Of a stretch of 64,000 nucleotides of DNA, positions 56,517 to 64,000 are shown piece after piece. The notes below the pieces were generated by a model, which did no database searches, was not told where the DNA came from, and saw nothing but the letters and a program-made list of their open reading frames with translations. A program made the translations under genes and the position numbers. The DNA comes from Salinimicrobium tongyeongense. Its GTDB lineage: Bacteria; Bacteroidota; Bacteroidia; Flavobacteriales; Flavobacteriaceae. Each line of letters starts with the position of its first letter. Position 1 is the first letter of the stretch. The stretch is taken from contig NZ_CP069620.1 of the NCBI RefSeq assembly GCF_026109735.1, forward strand, positions 1,860,001 to 1,924,000, in the 5' to 3' direction.

Positions 56517-56990
56517 ATGAAACCAGCTTCGGCTAAAGAAATAAGAGACGAATTAAAGCACCAGGACCGGGAAGAGCTGTTGCAAATTGTGCTGCGGCTG
56601 TCACGATTCAAGAAAGAGAACAAGGAGCTGCTCACCTATCTGCTTTTTGAAGCTCAGGATGAAGAAGAATATAAACTGAAGGTAAAAACTGAAATGGATT
56701 CAGAATTTGCCGCAATTAATCGCAGCAATGCTTATTACACCAAGAAAGGTATTCGTAAGATCCTCAAAAATGTCAAAAAATACAGTCGATATTCGGGGGA
56801 AAAGGAAACCGAAGTAGAATTGCTGATCTATTTTCTTCAGAAGATGAATGATTTCAAACCTGCTATCCGTCGTAATAAGATCCTGAAAAGTCTTTATGAA
56901 CGGCAGCTGGACCTGGCGAAAAAGAATATGGAGAAGCTGCACGAAGACCTGCAGTACGACCTGAATCTTGAACTGGATAAACTTAAGTAG
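56517..56990 (+). CDS. Conserved hypothetical helical protein
   Basis: A 157-aa soluble protein, strongly charged and almost all helical by eye: MKPASAKEIRDELKHQDREELLQIVLRLSRFKKENKELLTYLLFEAQDEEEY at the start, KKYSRYSGEKETEVELLIYFLQKMNDFKP in the middle. It looks like a flavobacterial conserved protein I have no function for. It starts 17 bp after the frameshifted membrane gene and may be co-transcribed with it. Confidence 0.75.
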   Translation: MKPASAKEIRDELKHQDREELLQIVLRLSRFKKENKELLTYLLFEAQDEEEYKLKVKTEMDSEFAAINRSNAYYTKKGIRKILKNVKKYSRYSGEKETEVELLIYFLQKMNDFKPAIRRNKILKSLYERQLDLAKKNMEKLHEDLQYDLNLELDKLK

Positions 56991-57055
56991 TATTAAGTAC
57001 TGAGAAATCAGGAATGAAAAATAATAAACTAGTAACTGATTTTGCTAATTGAACT

Positions 57056-57586
57056 ATGGATTTTCCGAATTTAAAAACAGAACGGCTGAAGTTACGGCAA
57101 ATCACAGAAGAAGATCTGGGAAATATTTATTCGGGGCTTTCACATCCCGAGGTGATTAAATACTACAGAGTCAATTACAGCAGTCTCGATGCCATCCGAG
57201 AACAGCTGGCGTGGTATGCGGAACTGGAAAGGACCCGCAGCGGGATTTGGTGGGCAATAATTTCTGATGAAGATGACATTTTCTGTGGGGCCATTGGGTA
57301 TCACAACATAAGCCCGATACACAAAAAAGCCGAACTGGGATTCTGGCTGCTTCCGGAGTTTTGGGGAAAGGGATTTATACAGGAAGCGATGGCGCCGGTG
57401 CTCGATTACGCTTTTCAGGATTTAAGGCTTCATCGCGTTGAAGCTTTTGTGGAAACTGAAAACATCAGTAGCCAAAATACCCTCAAAAAATGCCATTTTC
57501 AGCAGGAAGGGATTTTGAGGGATTCAGAATTTAAGAACGGCAGGTTTATAAGTGTTGCTGTTTTTTCACTAATCGATGAGCAGTAA
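57056..57586 (+). CDS. GNAT N-acetyltransferase, RimJ/RimL-like
   Basis: A 176-aa acetyl-CoA-dependent N-acetyltransferase. It shows the RimJ/RimL start LKTERLKLRQITEEDL, the AELGFWLLPEFWGKGFIQEAMAPVLDYAF region (acetyl-CoA-binding motif A, here WGKGFIQEA), and RVEAFVETENISSQNTLKKCHF (motif B). Substrate unknown; relatives modify ribosomal proteins or small amines. Confidence 0.88.
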   Translation: MDFPNLKTERLKLRQITEEDLGNIYSGLSHPEVIKYYRVNYSSLDAIREQLAWYAELERTRSGIWWAIISDEDDIFCGAIGYHNISPIHKKAELGFWLLPEFWGKGFIQEAMAPVLDYAFQDLRLHRVEAFVETENISSQNTLKKCHFQQEGILRDSEFKNGRFISVAVFSLIDEQ

Positions 57587-57739
57587 ACAAAAACTGAAAT
57601 TTCTCTGTGAGCTTGACTTTAGCTTTGTGTTCTTCGTGAAAAGTCACACATGAGTGAGGGTTCTGAGTAAGAACACAAAGAAAAAATTACATATTATTTT
57701 TCAATTGCTAACCTAAAGGAATTTGTGGCCATTTATTTC

Positions 57740-57767
57740 AATGAACAATTATCAATAAACAATCAAC
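57740..57767. repeat. Heptamer tandem repeat, AATnAAC type
   Basis: Four 7-bp units in register: AATGAAC, AATTATC, AATAAAC, AATCAAC. They sit in the 292-bp gap 57587-57878, which otherwise shows only AT-rich sequence and no supported gene. Confidence 0.65.
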
Positions 57768-57878
57768 AGGAGAAAGGAGGTCTGAATGAAAAGTTCACTA
57801 CAATAGAAATTATCTGTGTATTTATTTCCAAAAATCCTCGCCCTAAAATTTTATTAAAAAATTGCTATTTTTAATAAT

Positions 57879-58226
57879 ATGGAAAAAAGCTGTCTTGAAT
57901 GCGGGGAAAAAATTGTGGGGAGAACCGATAAAAAGTTCTGCAGCGATTACTGCCGCAATTCTTACAATAATAACCTCAACAAAGACAGCAAAAATATGGT
58001 GCGCAACGTAAATAACCAGTTGCGCAAAAATTACCGTATTCTAGAGGAATTAAACCCCGATGGCAAGATCAAGCTATCCAAATCAAAACTTCTTGCCAAA
58101 GGCTTCAACTTTGATTATTTCACAAGCATTTACACCACCAAGACCGGGAATATCTACTATTTTGTGTATGATCAGGGATACCTGCCGCTGGAAGGAGATT
58201 TTTTCGCCCTTGTAAAACGAATTTAA
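57879..58226 (+). CDS. Small zinc-ribbon hypothetical protein
   Basis: A 115-aa protein with an N-terminal four-Cys zinc site, CLECGEKIVGRTDKKFCSDYC (about 5-25), like the DUF2116-type zinc ribbons, followed by a helical NNLNKDSKNMVRNVNNQLRKNYRIL and a beta-rich C-terminal part (GNIYYFVYDQGYLPL). Function unknown; nucleic-acid binding is possible. Its end overlaps the convergent CBS gene by 4 bp. Confidence 0.78.
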   Translation: MEKSCLECGEKIVGRTDKKFCSDYCRNSYNNNLNKDSKNMVRNVNNQLRKNYRILEELNPDGKIKLSKSKLLAKGFNFDYFTSIYTTKTGNIYYFVYDQGYLPLEGDFFALVKRI

Positions 58227-58690
58227 TAGCCCCAGTTTTGACCTTTAAGGGCAAGAGCGGCCCGCAGAACATCACTCTGGCTTAGCTGACCCACAAGTTT
58301 GCCGTTGCTCACTATGGGAAACCGGCGAAACCGGTGTTCAATGAATTTTTTTGCTGCATCAAGCACATTCATATCGGCATCAATTGTAATGGCGTCGCAG
58401 GTCATCCGCTTTTCCACAAGATTGTCGTCCATGGGCAGGTTGTAGTATCTACTGTCTGAAATATGTTTTATGCAATCCCCTTCAGAGATCACTCCCTGCA
58501 GGTTATTATCTTCATCAACCACGCAACCGCCCGAAATTTTGTGTTGCATAAGCTGCTCCATAACTTCTATCACGGTCTGGTTTTTCCTGAAGGTAATGAG
58601 GTCGGTAGACATATAATCTTTCACGCAAATAGGTGTACTTGCAGCTTTTTCCGGCTCGGCCCTTCTTCCCTGAAAACTCTTGATTCCCAT
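58223..58690 (-). CDS. CBS-domain protein
   Basis: A 155-aa protein made of two CBS domains: first (about 24-80) YMSTDLITFRKNQTVIEVMEQLMQHKISGGCVVDEDNNLQGVISEGDC, second (about 92-150) CDAITIDADMNVLDAAKKFIEHRFRRFPIVSNGKLVGQLSQSDVLRA. Such stand-alone modules sense adenine nucleotides and regulate partner proteins; partner unknown. Confidence 0.88.
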   Translation of the reverse strand: MGIKSFQGRRAEPEKAASTPICVKDYMSTDLITFRKNQTVIEVMEQLMQHKISGGCVVDEDNNLQGVISEGDCIKHISDSRYYNLPMDDNLVEKRMTCDAITIDADMNVLDAAKKFIEHRFRRFPIVSNGKLVGQLSQSDVLRAALALKGQNWGY

Positions 58691-58807
58691 AGCGTAAATG
58701 TTTGATTGTTAGCTCTTAAAATATAAAATTCTTACAATATTCCGAAGAGAGTTGGCAATAATTTAAGATTTTTAGGGAGGCAGTTTAGTTGTTGAACTGC
58801 TTTTGGA

Positions 58808-58815
58808 TATATTTG
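58808..58815 (+). promoter_or_regulatory. -7 box next to the M28 peptidase start
   Basis: TATATTTG, a perfect TAnnTTTG, ends 3 nt before the ATG at 58819. TTG trinucleotides lie at 58789 and 58792, giving short 16- and 13-nt spacers. Another near-leaderless arrangement. Confidence 0.4.
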
Positions 58816-58818
58816 AAG

Positions 58819-61131
58819 ATGGCAAAAAATATTCAGGTGCTTATTGCTATCCTTATTCTGTTCTCGGGTGTTATTTGGAGTATCATTGGCACCCGTCCTT
58901 ATGTAGACCTTGACAAAGAAGTACCGGCCAATGAATTTTCGACTGCCCGGGCCTTTGAGCATGTGCAGGCCCTGGCGCAGGAGCCTCATTACGTGGGCAG
59001 TGCTGCGCATTCACGTGCCCGAAATTACATTGTAGATCAACTGGAGGCCCTGGGCCTTCTGGTAGAAATGCAGGAAGGTTTTTCACTCAATAAAGGCGGC
59101 ACTCTCGTGCGCTCCCAAAACATCCTTGCACGCATTAAAGGGACTGGAGAGGGCGCGGCTTTGCTGCTCATGTCGCATTATGACAGTGCCATGCATTCTT
59201 CACCCGGGGCCAGCGATGCAGCCAGCGGCGTGGCCACTATTCTCGAAGCTGTTAGGGCTTACAGGGCTTCAGAAGAAATTCCTCAAAATGATATCATCCT
59301 GCTTTTTACAGATGCCGAAGAGCTGGGCCTTAACGGTGCCGAATTGTTTGTAAAAGAACATCCGTGGTCTGCAGATGTTGGCCTGGCGCTCAACTTCGAA
59401 TCTCGCGGCAGTGGAGGAAATTCCTTTATGCTGCTGGAAACCAACGGGGGGAATAAAGCGCTTATTGATCTCTTTTCTGAAGCCAGAGTGCCTTATCCGG
59501 TTACCAATTCGCTGGCCTACAGCGTTTATAAAATGCTGCCAAATGACACCGATCTCACTGTGCTGCGAGAGCAGGGAAATATTAACGGGCTCAATTTTGC
59601 TTTCATAGACGATCATTTTGACTATCACACAGCTACCGACATCCCCAAGAACCTGGATGCCCGAACGCTCGCACACCAGGGCAGTTACTTGATGCCCCTG
59701 CTCAGGTATTCGGCTAAAGCCCCACTCAGTAGCCTTGATTCTTCTGAAGATGTACTGTTTTTTGATGTTCCGGGCTTAAGCCTTATCAATTATCCGTACT
59801 CATGGATTTTCCCGCTGCTGCTGGTATCACTCCTCATGCTGCTTGCCCTAATTATCTTTGGAATGCTGAAGAAAAAGCTGAAAGTGAAACCAATGCTAAA
59901 AGGCTTTTTGCCATTGCTGCTATCGCTTTTCCTGGCCGGCCTGGCGAGTTATTTATTCTGGGAATTTGCCCTTTGGTTTTACCCGCAGTACAGGGAAATG
60001 GAACACGGTTTTACCTACAACGGCTACTGGTACCTGGCTGCAGTGATCTTCCTGGCCCTGGCCATTTGTTTTTACGTCTATCACAGGTTTAGAAAACCGC
60101 AAAATTGCCACCAGCTTCTCATGGCACCGCTTGTTTTATGGTGGCTCATAAGTGCCCTGGCCGCAGTGTACTTAAAAGGGGCAGCATACTTTGTAATTCC
60201 ATTAATTTTTGGAATTCTGCAGTTATTCCTTTTAATCGTCGATCTAAAGTGGAAGTTGCCTTTGCTGGCCCTTCTCAGCCTTCCGGCGATCTTTATTCTA
60301 ATGCCTTTCATCCTTTCATTTCCGGTGGCCCTGGGCCTCAAAATGCTCTTTTTTGCGGCTGTTCTTGTCGTGTTGTTGTTCGTGCTGCTTTGGCCCGTGT
60401 TTGCAACTTTTAGAAATAACCAGCTTTTAGGGTTTCTCAGTTTTGTCATTTTTATAATGCTCTTTGTCGTTGCTCATTTTAAATCTGAATTCACCGAAGC
60501 TCATCCCCGGCCCAACAGCCTGGTCTATGTGGCCGATAAAGATCAAAATATTGCCACCTGGAACACTTACGATTATGCGCTCGATTCTTATACCGAAGCT
60601 TATTTTGAAGATGCCGTGCCTGCGCAGCAAAAGTATTGGTTTGGCAGTAAGAATGGCAGCAGCTTCAGCAAAACTGCGCCGGCGCCACAAATCATGCTTC
60701 CGGAGCCGTATATTTCTGTGGAAAAAGCTGAGGTTGAAGCTGAAGGCGAAGATGTTTACCACGTGAAAATTGCCCCCAATAGGGAGATCAATCGTATGGC
60801 TCTTTTTGCCGATAAAACGGTGAATTTTAAATCTTTTAGAGCTAATAACCTCGAAGCGGGATATCTTCAGCCCGGCGAAAGTGAGCTTCACGTGCACAAA
60901 AACAGGTGGTGGGACAGGTTGTTGTCTTATTATGCCGTGAGTAAAGATACCCTGCGCCTGCAAATGACCGTTGAAGAGGGAGTGCAGCCCGAAATTACCC
61001 TTTTAGAGGCCTCATATAATCTGCACGAGCATCCGCAGTTGCAGGTGCCAGCGCGAGAAAAAGAGATGATCCCCCGACCTTTTGTGCTAAATGATGCTGT
61101 TGTGGTGAAGAAAACGTTTATTTTAAAGTAA
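58819..61131 (+). CDS. M28-family membrane metallopeptidase
   Basis: A 770-aa aminopeptidase of family M28 joined to a polytopic membrane region. N-terminal anchor helix (about 7-27); peptidase domain (about 35-315) with the zinc motifs SHYDSAMHSSPGASDAASG (His-x-Asp and second Asp), FTDAEELGLNGA (Glu-Glu) and DHFDYHTATD (last His). About eight helices follow (about 330-555), then a C-terminal exported beta-rich domain. The layout resembles eukaryotic ERMP1/Fxna-like proteases. An earlier in-frame ATG (58789) would add ten residues. Confidence 0.87.
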   Translation: MAKNIQVLIAILILFSGVIWSIIGTRPYVDLDKEVPANEFSTARAFEHVQALAQEPHYVGSAAHSRARNYIVDQLEALGLLVEMQEGFSLNKGGTLVRSQNILARIKGTGEGAALLLMSHYDSAMHSSPGASDAASGVATILEAVRAYRASEEIPQNDIILLFTDAEELGLNGAELFVKEHPWSADVGLALNFESRGSGGNSFMLLETNGGNKALIDLFSEARVPYPVTNSLAYSVYKMLPNDTDLTVLREQGNINGLNFAFIDDHFDYHTATDIPKNLDARTLAHQGSYLMPLLRYSAKAPLSSLDSSEDVLFFDVPGLSLINYPYSWIFPLLLVSLLMLLALIIFGMLKKKLKVKPMLKGFLPLLLSLFLAGLASYLFWEFALWFYPQYREMEHGFTYNGYWYLAAVIFLALAICFYVYHRFRKPQNCHQLLMAPLVLWWLISALAAVYLKGAAYFVIPLIFGILQLFLLIVDLKWKLPLLALLSLPAIFILMPFILSFPVALGLKMLFFAAVLVVLLFVLLWPVFATFRNNQLLGFLSFVIFIMLFVVAHFKSEFTEAHPRPNSLVYVADKDQNIATWNTYDYALDSYTEAYFEDAVPAQQKYWFGSKNGSSFSKTAPAPQIMLPEPYISVEKAEVEAEGEDVYHVKIAPNREINRMALFADKTVNFKSFRANNLEAGYLQPGESELHVHKNRWWDRLLSYYAVSKDTLRLQMTVEEGVQPEITLLEASYNLHEHPQLQVPAREKEMIPRPFVLNDAVVVKKTFILK

Positions 61132-61215
61132 AGCACCAAATTTCAAGCACCAAAATCCAAAATAGATTAAAACAAATTATAGATAATAATGTCATCGATC
61201 GTAAAATATTTTTTT

Positions 61216-61257
61216 TCTCAAGTCTCAAGTCTCAAGTCTCACGTCTCACGTCTCACC
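61216..61257. repeat. Heptamer tandem repeat, TCTCAMG type (second array)
   Basis: Six units in register: TCTCAAG three times, TCTCACG twice, TCTCACC, preceded by a T run exactly as in the 7046 array. It lies in the 61132-61299 gap together with a shorter direct repeat, AAGCACCAAA (about 61131 and 61145). Confidence 0.8.
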
Positions 61258-61299
61258 TCTGTTCCAACTTCGTACTTCTAAAATCTAACTTTTCATAAT

Positions 61300-62106
61300 T
61301 TGGAAAATATTACAATACTCGGAACGGGCTGGCTGGGACTGCCGCTTGCAAAAATGCTACTTGCTGAAGGCTTTTCAGTGAAAGGCTCCACCACTTCGGC
61401 CCATAAAATGCCATTTTTGAAGACTGAAGGTATAGATGCCTTTCAAATAAAAGTTACTTCGGAAGGAATTGAGGGGAAGATTGAAGAATTTCTTTCAGAA
61501 ACAGATATTCTCATTATCGATTTTCCGCCGGGACTTCGAAAAAACCCGGAAATACATTATTCTGAAGCCATAAAAAAACTGGCTGAAGCAATTGAAGCTT
61601 CAGGTGTCAAAAAGCTGATTTTTGTGTCCTCAATTTCGGTTTATGAAGAGACTGAAAGCTTTCCGATGTATACAGAAGACACTCTGCCAAACGCCACTTC
61701 AGCTTCGGGGAAGGAGATTATTTCCGCAGAAAAAATCCTGCGTGAAAATGCCATTTTTGACACCACGGTGATTCGCTTTGGCGGACTTATGGGCGCGGGG
61801 CGGCACCCGGTCAAATATCTTGCCGGCCGAAAGGCCATTGCGAACCCGATGGGGCCGGTGAACCTTATTCATCTGGAAGATTGCCTGCTGGTGATTAAAA
61901 AACTGCTTGAAAATGCCATTTTTGGAGAGGTGTACAATGCCGTGTTTCCGCTTAACCCGCCAAAAGAGCGCTATTACCAGCAAAAAGCCCGGGAGATGGG
62001 ATTGGAGCTTCCGCAGTTTGATCATTACCTGCCTTCTGTAGGGAAAGTGATCTCGGCTTCCAAAGTAATGCGCGAGCTGGGAGTGGAATTTGGCGCCGGA
62101 ATTTAA
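61300..62106 (+). CDS. NAD(P)-binding Rossmann (extended SDR-like) protein
   Basis: A 268-aa dinucleotide-binding protein with the glycine-rich ITILGTGWLGLPLAKMLL (about 4-21) and FVSSISVYEET, typical of the COG0451/YeeZ type of NAD-dependent epimerase-like proteins. The start is TTG (61300); an upstream in-frame stop at 61279 and absence of any ATG before the first beta strand leave no better start. Three degenerate copies of the dispersed palindrome lie in the coding sequence (61402-61420, 61742-61760, 61907-61925). Confidence 0.82.
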   Translation: MENITILGTGWLGLPLAKMLLAEGFSVKGSTTSAHKMPFLKTEGIDAFQIKVTSEGIEGKIEEFLSETDILIIDFPPGLRKNPEIHYSEAIKKLAEAIEASGVKKLIFVSSISVYEETESFPMYTEDTLPNATSASGKEIISAEKILRENAIFDTTVIRFGGLMGAGRHPVKYLAGRKAIANPMGPVNLIHLEDCLLVIKKLLENAIFGEVYNAVFPLNPPKERYYQQKAREMGLELPQFDHYLPSVGKVISASKVMRELGVEFGAGI

Positions 62107-62176
62107 AAGCTTCGGCAATAATTATAAACCCGGGCCATAGAGTTTGGCAAACCTTTAAATTTTAAAAATTGGGGTG

Positions 62177-62740
62177 CTACACCTTCAACATGCCTCTAAA
62201 GCCCCGTGCGGCATAGTAAGATTGGGCGCCGTTGTGATATATGAACACTCTGCCAAACCTGAAATCGCCAAAAATAGCTCCTCCTAAATCTCTTATTCCC
62301 TGAGGGGTTTTTAACCAGCTGGAGGTTTTGGTGTCAAATTCGCCAAACTGTTGCAGGTGGTGGTAGTCTTCTTCAGTTAGAAGTTCAATTCCCATCTCGG
62401 AAGCAAGATCCACTACGTTGTGCTTGGGTTTGTTTGCCTTTCTGGAATTTAGTGCCTCGCGGTCATAACAGAGGCTTCTGCGGCCTTCAGGGCTTTCCTT
62501 TGAACAATCCATAAAAACATATTCACTCGATTGTTCATTAAGACTTACCACATCTGGCTCCCCACCAGTGTCTTCCATTTGCTTTAGCGACCATAGTTTT
62601 TTTGGGTTAGCACTGAGTTTTTTCTCCACCTTCTCCCATTTTATCTTCTGGTGGCGGGAAGTATGCTCCTCAAACCTTGATTTAAGTTTCTGCAGAAGGT
62701 GCGCAGTTTCTTCTGCATTTAATTTGCTGTTCGTTGCCAT
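62177..62740 (-). CDS. DUF4256 domain protein
   Basis: A 187-aa protein fitting DUF4256: LNAEETAHLLQKLKSRFEEH at the start, LWSLKQMEDTGGEPDVVSL, EYVFMDCSKESPEGRRSLCYDREAL, and the C-terminal GGAIFGDFRFGRVFIYHNGAQSYYAARGFRG. No function is known. Leftward single gene, convergent with the SDR-like gene. Confidence 0.85.
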   Translation of the reverse strand: MATNSKLNAEETAHLLQKLKSRFEEHTSRHQKIKWEKVEKKLSANPKKLWSLKQMEDTGGEPDVVSLNEQSSEYVFMDCSKESPEGRRSLCYDREALNSRKANKPKHNVVDLASEMGIELLTEEDYHHLQQFGEFDTKTSSWLKTPQGIRDLGGAIFGDFRFGRVFIYHNGAQSYYAARGFRGMLKV

Positions 62741-62820
62741 TGGTGAGCTTAAAAGTTATATTCAAACAAGTTAGGAAGATAATAAATTTATTTCACCGGA
62801 CTTACCTGTAAAAAGAGCTC

Positions 62821-62839
62821 TTAAAAATGTCATTTTTGA
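62821..62839. repeat. Dispersed 19-bp palindrome, in the 62741-63092 gap
   Basis: 18 of 19 match (second base T; centre T). The 352-bp gap also contains an inverted repeat AGGCTTTTAAT ... ATTAAAAGCCT (62895-62921) without a T tail. I see no gene in the gap. The DUF1508 gene begins at 63093. Confidence 0.8.
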
Positions 62840-63092
62840 CACCCTGTAGTTAGTTTTCACGAATTTTTGCTGCTGAAGGTTTGATTGATCAAAAAGGCTT
62901 TTAATTTAAATATTAAAAGCCTGGCATGTACTGCAAACATGTACCCTCAGTTTTGTTGCTCATTTGAAATATGGTGCCAGTTTTTGGGTTTATGAACTGG
63001 TATTTTAATCTTGATAACTTTTTGAGATTATGGGGTGGCTTCATACTTCGGTTTTTTTAGATTTGAGGTTTTGAAAAATTTGAGGACAGCCT

Positions 63093-63455
63093 ATGAGTGC
63101 ATTTGTGATAAGTAAAAGAGACAATGGAAATTATAAATTCACTTTTGCCTCCCGCAAGGGAAAAACTATCTTCACCAGCATTGCCTGCAGGGAAAAATCT
63201 GATTGCGAAAAGATCATAGAGGCCATCCAGGCCGAACTGGATGCGTTCACCTTTAGGAAGGCCAGAACGGGATCGGGAAAGTATTTTTTCAGGCTTACCC
63301 GCGGCGGATTTGTGCTGGCCACCAGCCGAAAATTCTCAACGGAATTGATGCTCCAAAAAGGTATTGATCAATTCATGAAATATGTTCCGGAAGCTGAGAC
63401 GCTGGATTTTTCTTTGAATGAAGATGTTTTTGCTGAAGTTGAAGCAGAAGAATGA
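63093..63455 (+). CDS. DUF1508 (YegP-type) protein
   Basis: A 120-aa protein with two DUF1508-like halves: residues 5-50 (FVISKRDNGNYKFTFASRKGKTIFTSIACREKSDCEK) and 56-100 (FRKARTGSGKYFFRLTRGGFVLATSRKFSTELML). Each is a beta-beta-beta-alpha unit. YegP-type proteins have no firm function. Complete gene, acidic C-terminus. Confidence 0.88.
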   Translation: MSAFVISKRDNGNYKFTFASRKGKTIFTSIACREKSDCEKIIEAIQAELDAFTFRKARTGSGKYFFRLTRGGFVLATSRKFSTELMLQKGIDQFMKYVPEAETLDFSLNEDVFAEVEAEE

Positions 63456-63466
63456 TGTTTTCTTTC

Positions 63467-64000
63467 TTATAAATGAAATTTATCTTCTTTCCAGTTCATC
63501 GGATTGTTTTTAATGTAGTTTGAAATATTCCTGAAGGCCCTATCATCCCTAATGATAATGTCGTAGAAGCGGGTTTGCCATTCAAATTCAAATCCCAGTC
63601 GGTGGGCATGTTTTGTGGTAGCCGATTTATATGATCTAATGATGGTGGAGATTGAATTTGGTTTGGGGGAAATGTTTGCCATTTGGAGATTTTTGGGGAT
63701 TGGGGATGGTTGCTGAGGGGATGGTTGCTGTGGAGATGGTTGCTGTGGGGATGGTTGCTGTGGAGACGTTGCATGCAACGTCTGTACTTCTTGAATTTTA
63801 TCTTCATTTTCTCTTCTTTCTTCTCCCTTTTCTTTTATATTATCTTCCTCTTTTTCTTCTTTTGGGAGGTAAGGATTGTTGAGGATTAGGATTCCGTGGA
63901 TGTGATTGGGCATCACGATGAAATTTCCTAATTGCAAGGTTGGTGCATGCTGGGGGAGGTCATGCCATAAAATATCTGCAATCGCCCCTGTGGGGGAGAG
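63467..64000 (-). CDS. REP-associated tyrosine transposase, partial
   Basis: Y1 (IS200-like) HUH transposase of the RAYT type; its N-terminus lies beyond the right edge of the window. The HUH pair is in VMPNHIHGILIL, and SYKSATTKHAHRLGFEFEWQTRFYD includes the catalytic Tyr region; the C-terminus NYIKNNPMNWKEDKF is typical. Between them lies a proline-glutamine stretch of PSPQQ units encoded by 15-bp tandem repeats, and a REP-like palindrome that reads as QTLHATS. The open frame continues to base 64000, so the true start is outside. RAYTs mobilise or maintain REP palindromes. Confidence 0.88.
   Translation of the reverse strand, partial: LSPTGAIADILWHDLPQHAPTLQLGNFIVMPNHIHGILILNNPYLPKEEKEEDNIKEKGEERRENEDKIQEVQTLHATSPQQPSPQQPSPQQPSPQQPSPIPKNLQMANISPKPNSISTIIRSYKSATTKHAHRLGFEFEWQTRFYDIIIRDDRAFRNISNYIKNNPMNWKEDKFHL
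63702..63761. repeat. 15-bp tandem repeats in the transposase gene
   Basis: Four units of GGRGATGGTTGCTGW in exact register (63702, 63717, 63732, 63747), continuing as a broken fifth unit into the palindrome. In frame they encode PSPQQ repeats, so copy number could change without frameshift. Confidence 0.8.
63764..63783. repeat. REP-like palindrome inside the transposase gene
   Basis: AGACGTTGCATGCAACGTCT, a perfect 20-bp palindrome. I recall near-identical TTGCATGCAA-centred palindromes as typical bacterial REP elements. Here it is part of the RAYT coding sequence. Confidence 0.8.

Noticed and set aside
56763-56771. Half-sites such as TCAAAAATG (also 9890, 53866) or CATTTTTGA (18283, 22909, 44618) as palindrome copies
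   Set aside because: Only one arm matches; short AT-rich half-sites are expected by chance, so they were not counted.
63652-63889. Two plus-strand frames rich in Trp/Leu or Met/Val near the right end
   Set aside because: They are reverse-strand shadows of the low-complexity repeat in the transposase gene.

Overview
The window looks like chromosomal DNA of a member of the Bacteroidota, most likely a marine-type Flavobacteriaceae. Supporting signs are three large TonB-dependent receptors, many lipoproteins and exported proteins with flavobacterial signal peptides, -7 promoter boxes of the TAnnTTTG type, very weak Shine-Dalgarno signals, and several families known mainly from this phylum (DUF5689, DUF4256, DUF3108, zinc-finger-less DksA). 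No rRNA, tRNA, CRISPR array, prophage or integrase was seen. The only mobile-element gene is a partial REP-associated tyrosine transposase at the right edge.

Layout. 0-5.7 kb: a leftward housekeeping operon (yicC-gmk-nadD, coupled by overlapping start/stop codons), a YheT hydrolase, a rightward hotdog thioesterase, then leftward EamA exporter, ArsC/Spx-like protein and DUF3298 lipoprotein. 5.7-12.7 kb: a frameshifted cystathionine gamma-synthase, an outer-membrane protein, glutamate dehydrogenase, recO and a TonB receptor. 12.8-18 kb: ileS, a dksA-like gene, a DUF4097-like exported protein and lspA. 18-22.8 kb (leftward): a PAS histidine kinase with a stand-alone receiver, 5-formyl-THF cyclo-ligase, and a tight RimK / retropepsin-like protease / M14 deacylase cluster. 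23-34.4 kb: uvrC, a patatin-BamA fusion, aromatic amino-acid catabolism (hmgA, hppD, kynA), an M23 lipoprotein and pgi. 34.6-46 kb: an accessory-looking stretch with two TonB receptors, two exported nucleases, a DUF5689 lipoprotein and a four-repeat lipoprotein, read here as a probable extracellular nucleic-acid scavenging locus. 46-64 kb: FAD oxidoreductase, CPA1 antiporter, DUF389 and DUF421 membrane proteins, yraN, metG, a histone-deacetylase-like hydrolase, two tandem short SSBs, a broken membrane gene, small hypotheticals, a CBS protein, an M28 membrane peptidase, an NAD(P)-binding protein, DUF4256, DUF1508 and the transposase.

Beyond the genes, the most striking feature is a dispersed 19-bp palindrome, TCAAAAATGnCATTTTTGA. 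Seven copies have at most one mismatch, and many weaker copies lie in genes and intergenic gaps. It is not explained by any gene and is too regular and too frequent to be chance. Other non-genic signals are two families of heptamer tandem repeats (TCTCAMG and AATnAAC), an operator-like element shared by gdhA and hmgA, promoter boxes sitting almost on start codons, a 32-bp perfect palindrome after metG, and a REP-like palindrome embedded in the transposase coding sequence. Two genes carry homopolymer-associated frameshifts, which may be either real lesions or sequencing errors.
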